This document shows positions 7,126-13,563 of a DNA stretch of 13,563 bases, piece by piece. The notes below the pieces were generated by a model, which saw nothing but the letters and a program-made list of their open reading frames with translations, had not been told where the DNA came from and made no database searches. Source of the stretch: an uncultured Bifidobacterium sp. (GTDB lineage Bacteria > Actinomycetota > Actinomycetes > Actinomycetales > Bifidobacteriaceae); assembly GCA_937874315.1 (NCBI GenBank), contig CALNAE010000286.1, positions 1 to 13,563 of the forward strand. The letters are read 5' to 3'. The position numbers and the translations under genes are program-made. Position 1 is the first letter of the stretch; each line of letters starts with the position of its first letter.

Positions 7126-8409
7126 TCACCTCAACTCCTTCAGAACGGCGCTGGCGGTGCCAGCGAAATCATACGCACCCTCACCCTGGTCGGCCAGATC
7201 GATGCCGCCGACCTCCTGCGCCTCGGTGACGCGCCAGCCCATGGTCTTCTCGAGGGCGAACGCGATGATCGCGGTGATGACGCCGGAATACAGGATTGCG
7301 ATCAGGGCGATGCACAGCTGCACGACCAGCTGCCGCCAGCTGCCGCCGGCGAGCAACCCCGTGCCCTGGCCGAAGAAGCCGATCAGCACGGTACCGGTGA
7401 AACCACCGACGCCATGCACGCCGACCACATCGAGCGAATCATCATAGCCGAGCTTGAATTTCAGGCCACACGCCAGGCAGGTGAGCACGCCCGCGATGGC
7501 GCCGAGCACCATCGCCCACAACGGGGAAACCACATCGGCGGCAGGCGTGATGGCGACCAGACCAGCGACCATACCGGAAGCGGCGCCCATGGCGGTGTAA
7601 TGACCATTGCGAATCTTCTCGGTGAAACCCCAGGACAGCATCGCGGCACCGGTCGCCGCCGTGGTGCTGATCCACGCGTATCCCGCGGTGCCGTTGGCGC
7701 CGAAGGCGGAACCCGCGTTGAACCCATACCAACCGAACCAGAGCAGGAATGCGCCGAGCATGACGAACGGCACATTATGCGGGCGGATGGGTTGCTTGCC
7801 GAAGCCCTTGCGTTTGCCGATGATGAGCACGATCACCAAAGCGGCGACTGCCGCGTTGATATGGACGACGGTGCCACCTGCGAAATCATGCGCCACGGCA
7901 CCGATCGCCTGGGAAATCGCGCCCTTGCCGGACAGCAAACCACCGTTCCACACCATATGTGCCATAGGCGCATAGTCGAACGTGATCCACAGCGCGACGA
8001 ACACCATCCAGGTGCTGTATTTGATCCGCTCGGCCAAGGCACCACTGATCAGCGCCACGGTGATCATCGCGAACGCGACCTGGAAGCCCACGTCGATGCT
8101 GCCCGGATAGGCGCCCGAAGTCTTGGCCGCCGTAAAGACGCCGTCGGAAACCTTGATCGAGTCCTTGAGCAGGAACCCCGTGGCGGGATCGCCGAAGACC
8201 CCGCCGATGTCGTTGCCGGCATAGGCGATCGACCAACCCCAGAACGTCCACACGATCGCGGTGACGGCCAGCGCCCCCGCGGATAGCATGAGCATGTTCA
8301 AAATGGCTTTGGCCCTCACCATGCCACCATAGAAGAACGCCACACCTGGCGTCATGAGGACAACCAGCGACGCGGATGTCAACATCCACGCGGCATTGCC
8401 TGTATCCAT
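7126..8409 (-). CDS. amtB: Ammonium transporter AmtB
   Basis: This 427-residue channel protein has about eleven hydrophobic segments and the Amt signatures. PGVAFFYGGMVRAKAILNM (21-39) is near the N-terminus, MVWNGG at 152-157, DFAGGTVVHINAA (175-187) gives the first pore His (183), and DVVGVHGVGG (327-336) gives the second (332). The cytoplasmic tail GGIDLADQGEGAYDF (401-415) resembles the conserved Amt tail that contacts PII. It conducts ammonium or ammonia across the cytoplasmic membrane. The frame is open upstream to 8448, but AGGAGGT lies just before the ATG at 8409, so that start is chosen. It heads an operon with glnK and glnD, and a GlnR-like site lies about 145 bp upstream. Confidence 0.95.
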   Translation of the reverse strand: MDTGNAAWMLTSASLVVLMTPGVAFFYGGMVRAKAILNMLMLSAGALAVTAIVWTFWGWSIAYAGNDIGGVFGDPATGFLLKDSIKVSDGVFTAAKTSGAYPGSIDVGFQVAFAMITVALISGALAERIKYSTWMVFVALWITFDYAPMAHMVWNGGLLSGKGAISQAIGAVAHDFAGGTVVHINAAVAALVIVLIIGKRKGFGKQPIRPHNVPFVMLGAFLLWFGWYGFNAGSAFGANGTAGYAWISTTAATGAAMLSWGFTEKIRNGHYTAMGAASGMVAGLVAITPAADVVSPLWAMVLGAIAGVLTCLACGLKFKLGYDDSLDVVGVHGVGGFTGTVLIGFFGQGTGLLAGGSWRQLVVQLCIALIAILYSGVITAIIAFALEKTMGWRVTEAQEVGGIDLADQGEGAYDFAGTASAVLKELR

Positions 8410-8481
8410 GCCTACCTCCTCTTCCATTCTCTCTTCATCGCCACACAAATATCGTGGGCAACTGCGTCTCGTTCATGATGC

Positions 8482-8517
8482 GGTTCCATCACAATCTTGT
8501 GCATTGTTTACGGAACC
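8482..8517. promoter_or_regulatory. 36-bp imperfect dyad upstream of amtB
   Basis: The outer arms GGTTCC (8482-8487) and GGAACC (8512-8517) enclose inner arms ACAAT (8491-8495) and ATTGT (8503-8507) with a 7-bp centre. It lies 73-108 bp before the amtB start, where a repressor or activator would act, and also could form a hairpin in a leader RNA. No T-tract follows. The binding protein is unknown. Confidence 0.5.
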
Positions 8518-8553
8518 AACACCGTTATCGAACGCCTTTTGAATTTTCTTCAG

Positions 8554-8580
8554 GTATACGAATAGTTACGGGTATGTAAC
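8554..8580 (-). promoter_or_regulatory. GlnR-box-like site upstream of amtB
   Basis: On the minus strand the order is GTTAC, six bases, GTAAC, six bases, TATAC. This matches the actinobacterial GlnR pattern gTnAc-n6-GnAAc and a near third half-site with the same spacing. amtB-glnK-glnD is a classic GlnR target in Streptomyces. Whether this organism has GlnR cannot be seen here, so the regulator is inferred. Confidence 0.45.
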
Positions 8581-8716
8581 AAACCGTCTTCCACCATAAC
8601 GCACCATGCTGGGCGCGCCGTGTGTACCGGCCGTTTGTCGGTGCCGCAGCCATGTGCCAAACCCGTTGGGCCAAGCCAATAAGCCAAGCCGTGCACGCCG
8701 GCAAGCCTAGCCGTCG

Positions 8717-8776
8717 AACCAATCCGAGGAACCAATCCGAGGAACCGTGCAGATGAGCAGGTCAGATGAGCAGGTC
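8717..8776. repeat. Two adjacent 13-bp tandem duplications
   Basis: AACCAATCCGAGG occurs at 8717-8729 and 8730-8742, followed by a partial AACC. AGATGAGCAGGTC occurs at 8751-8763 and 8764-8776. Both are perfect and noncoding. The same unit length in two unrelated words within 60 bp suggests a shared duplication mechanism such as slippage. Confidence 0.85.
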
Positions 8777-8831
8777 AGCGGATTGAGACACCGCGCGTAC
8801 GAACCGCGAATACTGGGGCAAGCACGAGCGC

Positions 8832-10103
8832 TCAGGCGAGAATGCCGTCGACGAATCCAGCGGCGTCGAACGGCGCAAGATCGTCGGGCCCCTCGCCCAG
8901 CCCGACCAGTTTCACCGGAACCCGCAGTTCCTTCTGCACGGAGATCACGATGCCGCCCTTGGCCGAGCCGTCGAGCTTGGACAATACCACGCCGGTGATG
9001 CCGATGGCCTCGGCGAAGACCTTGGCCTGCGCCATGCCGTTCTGGCCAGTGGTTGCATCGAGCACCAGCAGTACCTCGGCGACGGGCAGCACCTTCTCGG
9101 TCACACGACGGATCTTGCCCAGTTCGTCCATCAGATTCGCCTTGTTCTGCAACCGACCGGCGGTGTCGATGATCAGCACATCGGCATGAGCGGTTTTCGC
9201 CCGCTGCGCCGCCTCGAACGCGACCGAAGCCGGATCCGCACCGTCCTTGTCGGCGCGCACCACCGGAACATCGACCTTCGCGCCCCATGTTTCCAGCTGA
9301 TCGGCGGCCGCTGCACGGAACGTGTCGGCGGCTCCCATGACCACGGACTTGCCCTCGGCGACGAAAAGCCTCGCGAGCTTGCCCGCCGTGGTGGTTTTGC
9401 CGGTGCCGTTCACCCCGACCATGATGATGACGCTGGGGGTTGGAGCGTCGGGCTTGTCGGCATTCAACCGCCGATCAGTTGCCGTGCCGACGAGGTCAAG
9501 CAGCTTCGAGCGCAACGCCTCCCTGACCTGCTCAGGATCGGACGTTCCGGTAATGCGCGCGTCGCTGCGCAACTGAGCGACGAGTTCCTCGCTGGCCTCG
9601 GCTCCGATGTCGGCGAGCAGCAGCGTGTCCTCCACGTCCTCCCAGTCGGATTCGGCCAGCTGATCCTTGGCCAGAATCGAGAACAGCGCGCGACCGAAGG
9701 CATTCGAGCTCTTCGCGAGTTTGGCCTTGAGCCGAACCAGCCGCGAGGCCGAAGACTCCGGAACCTCGCCTGCATGGCGCGCGGAAACCACGGCTTCGCT
9801 CGATGACAAAGACGTCTCGGCCTGGACCACTGGCGGCGCAGGCGTCGCACCCGAATCCGACGGCGACTTTGACTCCGACTTCGGCTTTGAGTCCGAATCC
9901 GAATCCGGCGTCAGTTCCGAAGGTGCCTTCGCAGTTGCGGCTTGAGCGGCGGCCGACTGCGCGTTCACCGACTGCGCGACAGCAGCCAGATCATGACGCG
10001 TCTTGGTCGTCGCACGCCGCCTGAGCAGCACCAGTACCGTTACGAGCACGACTAGTAGCACAACGGCCGTGATTACCACGCCGATTATCATGTTGGTATC
10101 CAT
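8832..10103 (-). CDS. ftsY: Signal recognition particle receptor FtsY
   Basis: The 423-residue GTPase docks SRP-ribosome complexes at the membrane for co-translational insertion. It begins with a membrane segment (about 5-27) and RRR, then an acidic Ser/Asp/Lys-rich linker (about 60-110), an N domain (about 125-215) and the G domain. The G motifs are GVNGTGKTTTAGKLA (230-244), DTFRAAAADQL (260-270), DTAGR (313-317), SKLDG (375-379) and GLGEGPDDL (401-409). A true N-terminal transmembrane anchor is usual in actinobacterial FtsY, unlike the peripheral form of E. coli. There is no clear Shine-Dalgarno before the ATG. A TAGGCT lies six bases upstream, so a leaderless start is possible but weakly supported. 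The gene is divergent from the TetR gene. Confidence 0.95.
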   Translation of the reverse strand: MDTNMIIGVVITAVVLLVVLVTVLVLLRRRATTKTRHDLAAVAQSVNAQSAAAQAATAKAPSELTPDSDSDSKPKSESKSPSDSGATPAPPVVQAETSLSSSEAVVSARHAGEVPESSASRLVRLKAKLAKSSNAFGRALFSILAKDQLAESDWEDVEDTLLLADIGAEASEELVAQLRSDARITGTSDPEQVREALRSKLLDLVGTATDRRLNADKPDAPTPSVIIMVGVNGTGKTTTAGKLARLFVAEGKSVVMGAADTFRAAAADQLETWGAKVDVPVVRADKDGADPASVAFEAAQRAKTAHADVLIIDTAGRLQNKANLMDELGKIRRVTEKVLPVAEVLLVLDATTGQNGMAQAKVFAEAIGITGVVLSKLDGSAKGGIVISVQKELRVPVKLVGLGEGPDDLAPFDAAGFVDGILA

Positions 10104-10288
10104 GGTTCAAGCCTATGGTTTTCAACGGACAGCGCCACCTGTCGCCCTCGGCGCGTCACACCATGCGTGCGTCGTGCCCCAAATCCGCCTGCCCTATAGC
10201 AGCCAACCAGCTATTGTCGCGAACGATCGCATATGTTCTCCGCTGTTCTCCGCGCTGCGAAGTTGCCCGCCCGTGGGAGACTTGAACC
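10104..10288. other. Divergent ftsY/TetR intergenic region
   Basis: This 185-bp gap must hold the promoters of both genes. I see a 10-bp tandem duplication TGTTCTCCGC (10234-10243 and 10244-10253), which would be a natural place for an operator, and a GGGAG (10275-10279) nine bases before the TetR ATG. No well-spaced -35/-10 pair stands out. Confidence 0.5.
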
Positions 10289-11431
10289 ATGACCAGTAGC
10301 GCAAGGATGACGTCGTATCAACGCCGAGAACAACTCATCGCCGTCGGGCGTTCGCTCTTCGCGGCAAAAGGCTTCGAGGCCGTCAGCGTCGAGGAGATCG
10401 CGGCCGTCGCCAAGGTGAGCAAGCCGATCGTCTACGAACACTTCGGCGGCAAGGAGGGACTGTATGCGGTCGTCGTCGACCGAGAGATGCGGGCGCTGAC
10501 CGATGCGCTCGCCAGCGCGCTGGCCGACCCGGAGGCCCATCCACGTCAGATCGTGGAACGCACCGCGTTGGCTCTGCTGACCTATATCGAAGAGAACGCC
10601 GAAGGCTTCCACGTGCTGGTGCGAGATTCCCCCACCACGGACCCAGCGGGTTCGTTCAGCTCGTTGCTTGGCGATGTGAGCATGCGCGTCGAGGAAATCT
10701 TGGCCGACTCATTCAAAAAGCAGCATCTGCCCTCGCGTGGCGTGCCGTATTACGCACAGATGCTGGTGGGGCTCACCGTCTTCACTGGGCAATACTGGGC
10801 GGATCGGCGCAAGGTGAGCAAGGAACAACTCGCGGCGCATATCGTGAATCTCGCCTGGTACGGGCTTTCTCGGCTCCAGCCTAAGCCGGAGCTCCTGTTC
10901 GAAGGCGAACGCGCGAAAAGAGCCGAGCAGAAACGACTTGCGAAAGAGGCCAAGGAACGCAAAGCGCGCGAGGAGCACGAAGAACACGAGCGGGCTGAGG
11001 AGCAAAAGCGTCTGCAACGCGCCTCCCGGCAGGACCACGGCCAGGTCGATCACGCGTCAGATTCCGGCACATCGTCGTCGAGATTGGCATCGGAGCCGGA
11101 GTCTGTGTCCGCGTCCGCGTCGGAGTCGGCGTCTGGGACGGCAGATGGGACGAGGGCGGCGTCTGGGACGGCATCGACATCGGCATTGACCACTGAAGGC
11201 GACCCCGATACCGACGTTGACCACGGCTGCGAGGACGGCCCCGCCTCCGGCGCCGAGGACGGGAGCAACGCGGCCAAAGGCGCGATCGATGTCGACGCCA
11301 ATCGCACGGATTCAACGGTTCCAGCGAACCCCGCAGATCTCAAGAGCTCGGCCAACGTCCCGGATTCTGCCGGCTCTACCGGTTCTATCGACGCTGACGA
11401 CACCACTGTTCCTACCAACTCCACCGATTGA
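10289..11431 (+). CDS. TetR/AcrR-family regulator with long low-complexity tail
   Basis: The 380-residue protein is nearly twice the usual TetR length of about 190-220. Residues 11-58 form a TetR helix-turn-helix (VSVEEIAAVAKVSKPIVYEHFGGKEGLY at 32-59), and helices to about 203 form the ligand-binding and dimer domain. Residues 204-247 are a highly charged Lys/Arg/Glu/Ala helix, probably a coiled coil. Residues 250-380 are Ser/Ala/Thr/Asp-rich, with internal repeats such as a 16-bp word at 11128-11143 and 11158-11173. The core must repress or activate some promoter; its own region or ftsY are possible targets, by position only. The tail ends at a TGA that looks recent, since the same kind of sequence continues in frame beyond it. 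GGGAG nine bases upstream supports the start; Met7 is an alternative. Confidence 0.88.
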   Translation: MTSSARMTSYQRREQLIAVGRSLFAAKGFEAVSVEEIAAVAKVSKPIVYEHFGGKEGLYAVVVDREMRALTDALASALADPEAHPRQIVERTALALLTYIEENAEGFHVLVRDSPTTDPAGSFSSLLGDVSMRVEEILADSFKKQHLPSRGVPYYAQMLVGLTVFTGQYWADRRKVSKEQLAAHIVNLAWYGLSRLQPKPELLFEGERAKRAEQKRLAKEAKERKAREEHEEHERAEEQKRLQRASRQDHGQVDHASDSGTSSSRLASEPESVSASASESASGTADGTRAASGTASTSALTTEGDPDTDVDHGCEDGPASGAEDGSNAAKGAIDVDANRTDSTVPANPADLKSSANVPDSAGSTGSIDADDTTVPTNSTD

Positions 11432-11809
11432 ATCGACTTCACAGATCGAACCGATCCTACCGACGCCGCAGCCCCTACTAACCTACAAACGCTGCTGACT
11501 CTGCCGATCCCATGTGATCATGCCGATCCCGCTGACGACGCTGACTGTATTGACCTTATCAATCCCACAGATCGGACCGGCTCTATTGACGCTACCGATC
11601 AGACTGTCCTCACCGATTGTATTGACTCCACCGACCTCACAAATCGAGCAGATCGAATCGACGCCGCCGACCCTACCGATCCCATTGACGATGCCGTCGC
11701 TGCTGACGCCGCTGACCTCGCAAATCGAGAAAAACGGGACGACCCTACCGACCTCGCAAATCGAGAAAATCGAGCAGATCGAATCGATCCTAACGATCGG
11801 ACATCGTGA
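11432..11809 (+). pseudogene. In-frame continuation of the TetR tail beyond TGA
   Basis: After the TGA at 11429-11431 the same frame runs 125 codons to a TGA at 11807-11809. The peptide is built of Asp-Thr/Pro/Arg-Asp steps like the end of the tail upstream (TNSTD before the stop, IDFTDRTDPTD after it). Repeats in it keep the frame: a 20-bp word GACCTCGCAAATCGAGAAAA at 11714 and 11750 (36 bp), and a 21-bp word at 11641 and 11767 (126 bp). Downstream, Asp-Arg-Ile-Asp appears twice, encoded GAT CGA ATC GA(C/T). The context of the stop is GAT TGA ATC GAC, so a CGA to TGA change explains it. The region is probably a cut-off tail segment. Read-through cannot be excluded. It would overlap the convergent dipeptidase gene by 20 bp. 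Confidence 0.6.
11641..11787. repeat. Frame-preserving direct repeats in the low-complexity region
   Basis: Two families are seen: AAATCGAGCAGATCGAATCG plus one base at 11641-11661 and 11767-11787, and GACCTCGCAAATCGAGAAAA at 11714-11733 and 11750-11769. Periods of 126 and 36 bp are multiples of three. This points to expansion under a reading frame rather than random noncoding drift. Confidence 0.8.
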
Positions 11810-13340
11810 ACGAGTTTCTCATGAGATTGCTCGACGTATACAGCACCTGCGCCAACAACTCATTGGTCTGCGAACGCAGATAGTCGGCCATGGTCTCGTT
11901 GGACTGCTCAAGGATGTCCGGCACATGCTCGTCATGCCGTGAAATCACGTCGGTCTGCACCAGCAACCGGTCGCCGTAGGACAGGATGTTCTCGCGGAAA
12001 TGCTCGATGGCGTTGCCGTTCTCCACGAAGTGCGGGTCGGCGATGGCCGCGATGATGCGATTCGTCCAATACCACGAGTCCGTGGTCACCTCCCCGGTGG
12101 TCTCGCTCAGATACTCCGGCGTCGTGCGCACATTGGCGTAGAACGGCGCGACCGACGTGAAGGGGTTCGAACCAAAGGACAGCCAGATCACGGCGCTATT
12201 GGCCGGTGGCTCATAGGGACGAATCTGCAGGATGCCGAGATGCCCGTTGCGATTGATGCCGATCGGGCGATACCGATGCCGCGACTCTTCGGTTCCGCGA
12301 CTGCCATACACGTCGTAAGGCGTGTCCTCATAATGCGAACTCATGAGGAAATCGATGTCGCCGATGCTGATGGCGTTCTCCGGGCGACGGCACCACGGAA
12401 TGTCCTCCGAAATCGGCGTGTACCGAGCCTGCGACGAATCCCAGTCATGGCTCGGGTTGAGATACCGCTGCATGTACCAGGCGCGGGGCGTGTTGTAGAT
12501 ATGGTCTTTCGCCGTCGCGGTGCCGAACATCCGCCGAGGATTGAGATGCCGACGATGCTCGGGGCTCTTGTCCATGCTGCGGTCGAGATGATGCGCTTGG
12601 ATCCATGTGTCCAGATCTGCGCTGCACATATGCTGCCGTTGATCGCGCTGTTGCTGTTCAACCTGCTGCTGATCGCGATGCCTCCCGCCCAGCGCATCCT
12701 CGATGTCGAAATCGTCCAGTCCAAGCTGGTTGGGAATCGCGGCATAGCAATCGTCCGGCACGCGTTTGGCGATCCAGTGGTGGCCGCCAATGGTCTCGAC
12801 GTACCACACCTCATTCACGTCGCTGATGCCGATGCCATTGGCCTCATATGTGCCATAGCGCTCCAGCAGACCTCCGAGCCGCAACACCGCCTCGCGCGCA
12901 GTGGAGACATAGGGCAGCACGAGGGTGATGAAGTCCTCCTCACCGATGCCGCCGGGCCGTTCGGGCACATAGTCGGCAGACTGGGCATCGCCGCTGGCGG
13001 GCTCGAGCTCCACCATGGGGTCCGCCGCGAGCACGCGCTCATTCACCGCGATGGTCTCGGTCGCGGTCATGGCCACGTTTCTCACGTTGATGCCGGCCTC
13101 GGCTAGAACGCCACGGTTGTTCAGGGCGTTCGGGGCGATGGAGTAGCGGCATGGGTCGTCGGGCAGATCCATCTCGACGTGGCTCAGCACGCTGCGATAA
13201 TGTCGGGGCTGATTTTCGGGATTGACGGCGATGAAGCGCTTGGGATCATACTTGCCGTGACCGCTGTCATCGTTGCGCGCGATGATCGTCGAGCCGTCGT
13301 AGGTTGCCGATTTTCCAATCAAAATGGTGGTGCAAGACAT
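11790..13340 (-). CDS. C69-family dipeptidase (PepD type)
   Basis: The 516-residue enzyme opens Met-Ser-Cys-Thr-Thr, then DGSTIIARNDD (15-25), the signature of C69 N-terminal-nucleophile dipeptidases. Cys3 is the expected nucleophile after processing. Further family blocks are YGTYEANGIGISDVNEVWYVE (162-182), GGHHWIAKRVPDDCYAAIPNQ (185-205), and a late VIWLSFGSNPFTSVAPFY (384-401). These enzymes split dipeptides and take part in nitrogen recycling. No clear signal peptide is present, so it is probably cytoplasmic. A Gln/Arg-rich stretch (219-238) interrupts the usual region and looks like a lineage-specific insertion. AGGAG is very close to the ATG at 13340, but the Cys position fixes this start. 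It converges with the TetR gene, and the gene ends inside the TetR tail continuation. Confidence 0.93.
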   Translation of the reverse strand: MSCTTILIGKSATYDGSTIIARNDDSGHGKYDPKRFIAVNPENQPRHYRSVLSHVEMDLPDDPCRYSIAPNALNNRGVLAEAGINVRNVAMTATETIAVNERVLAADPMVELEPASGDAQSADYVPERPGGIGEEDFITLVLPYVSTAREAVLRLGGLLERYGTYEANGIGISDVNEVWYVETIGGHHWIAKRVPDDCYAAIPNQLGLDDFDIEDALGGRHRDQQQVEQQQRDQRQHMCSADLDTWIQAHHLDRSMDKSPEHRRHLNPRRMFGTATAKDHIYNTPRAWYMQRYLNPSHDWDSSQARYTPISEDIPWCRRPENAISIGDIDFLMSSHYEDTPYDVYGSRGTEESRHRYRPIGINRNGHLGILQIRPYEPPANSAVIWLSFGSNPFTSVAPFYANVRTTPEYLSETTGEVTTDSWYWTNRIIAAIADPHFVENGNAIEHFRENILSYGDRLLVQTDVISRHDEHVPDILEQSNETMADYLRSQTNELLAQVLYTSSNLMRNSFTMSDR

Positions 13341-13563
13341 GGCTCCTACTCTAGGCCCGGGGCGGACCCGCGAATGAGGACGAGTCGCGTCGATTGGCCG
13401 TCATCGGGGATACCCGCGTTCAGTGGGCGTTTTCATGCCAAAATTCCGGCTCCACCGCATTCTCGGGAAAATTCTTACTCACGGAATCGTTGAAAATCCG
13501 CCGATTCGAGAACTCTCCCACCGTGGCTTGGGCCGAGTGCTACTGAGCAAAACGCCCACTGAA
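13341..13563. other. Upstream region of the dipeptidase, noncoding
   Basis: I see no gene in this 223-bp end piece. It holds the dipeptidase promoter, which I could not place with confidence; on the minus strand TAGAGT ends eight bases before the ATG, but the AGGAG overlaps its likely transcript start. Most of the rest is bounded by the inverted repeats listed separately. Confidence 0.5.
13419..13563. repeat. 145-bp segment bounded by perfect 15-bp inverted repeats
   Basis: TTCAGTGGGCGTTTT at 13419-13433 is the exact reverse complement of 13549-13563, the last bases of the window. Inside are further dyads, for example GAATCG (13484-13489) with CGATTC (13502-13507), and several AAAATTC/AAAATCC words. 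It could be a small mobile (MITE-like) element with terminal inverted repeats, or a folded RNA or attenuator. It contains no open frame of note. The right repeat may extend past the window. Confidence 0.55.

Larger units (their letters stand above)
8410..8831. other. 422-bp intergenic region between ftsY and amtB
   Basis: I see no credible gene. The part next to amtB is richer in A+T (8480-8600) and carries two dyads that look regulatory. The part next to ftsY (8650-8780) is made of short duplicated words. No hairpin with a T-tract follows the ftsY stop, so ftsY transcripts may read toward amtB; both genes lie on the minus strand. Confidence 0.6.

Noticed and set aside
7024..8286. A long plus-strand open frame of 420 codons opposite amtB and glnK
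   Set aside because: It is antisense to two clearly recognised genes. Its Asp/His/Arg/Gly-rich translation is what high-GC codon bias yields on the opposite strand, and it matches no family I know.
8826..8833. GAGCGCTC palindrome over the ftsY stop as a terminator
   Set aside because: It is only 8 bp, with no loop and no T-tract.
9810..9960. Ser/Asp/Lys repeats in ftsY as a mobile or CRISPR-like repeat
   Set aside because: The short GACTCC/GAATCC words encode the acidic linker usual in FtsY and have no spacer structure.
11514..11942. A plus-strand open frame rich in Thr/Pro/Ile/Leu
   Set aside because: The repeats here read open in several frames. The frame that continues the TetR tail fits better, and this one runs into the antisense of the dipeptidase.

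Overview
The window is about 60% G+C by eye. Its tightly packed genes belong to families typical of high-GC Gram-positive bacteria: a MurT/GatD pair downstream of dnaB, an amtB-PII-glnD operon, and an FtsY with an acidic linker. Gene content, protein style and a C69 dipeptidase with an N-terminal Met-Ser-Cys-Thr-Thr all suggest a Bifidobacterium or close relative. This is recognition from memory, not a database match. I see no IS element with a transposase, phage gene, CRISPR array, tRNA or rRNA. The window reads as ordinary core chromosome with some unusual sequence between and at the ends of genes.

Layout. (1) 1-2959, minus strand: dnaB (replicative helicase), then murT overlapping it by ATGA, then the first 8 codons of the probable gatD partner overlapping murT by one base. 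MurT-GatD amidates the stem peptide of lipid II. (2) 2960-3287: a divergent intergenic region with five DnaA-box-like 9-mers in 82 bp, a long near-perfect palindrome, and candidate promoters for dnaB (possibly leaderless) and for the gene on the other side. (3) 3288-4709, plus: a MATE/DinF-type efflux protein. (4) 8409-4735, minus: amtB, glnK/glnB and glnD, a complete ammonium-sensing cassette. The GlnD ends right after its HD domain and has no ACT domains. (5) 8410-8831: a 422-bp intergenic region with a GlnR-box-like site, a 36-bp dyad upstream of amtB, and two adjacent 13-bp tandem duplications. (6) 10103-8832, minus: ftsY. (7) 10289-11431, plus: a TetR-family regulator with a charged helix and a long Asp/Thr/Ser-rich tail. 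The same repetitive style continues in frame for another 125 codons beyond the TGA stop. (8) 13340-11790, minus: a C69-family dipeptidase. (9) 13341-13563: noncoding, with perfect 15-bp inverted repeats bounding a 145-bp segment.

I did not find a clearly new multi-gene system. The best leads are the DnaA-box cluster at dnaB, the ACT-less GlnD beside a PII protein that keeps Tyr51, the MurT without the zinc-ribbon cysteines, the probable nonsense codon in the TetR tail, and the inverted-repeat-bounded element at the right edge.
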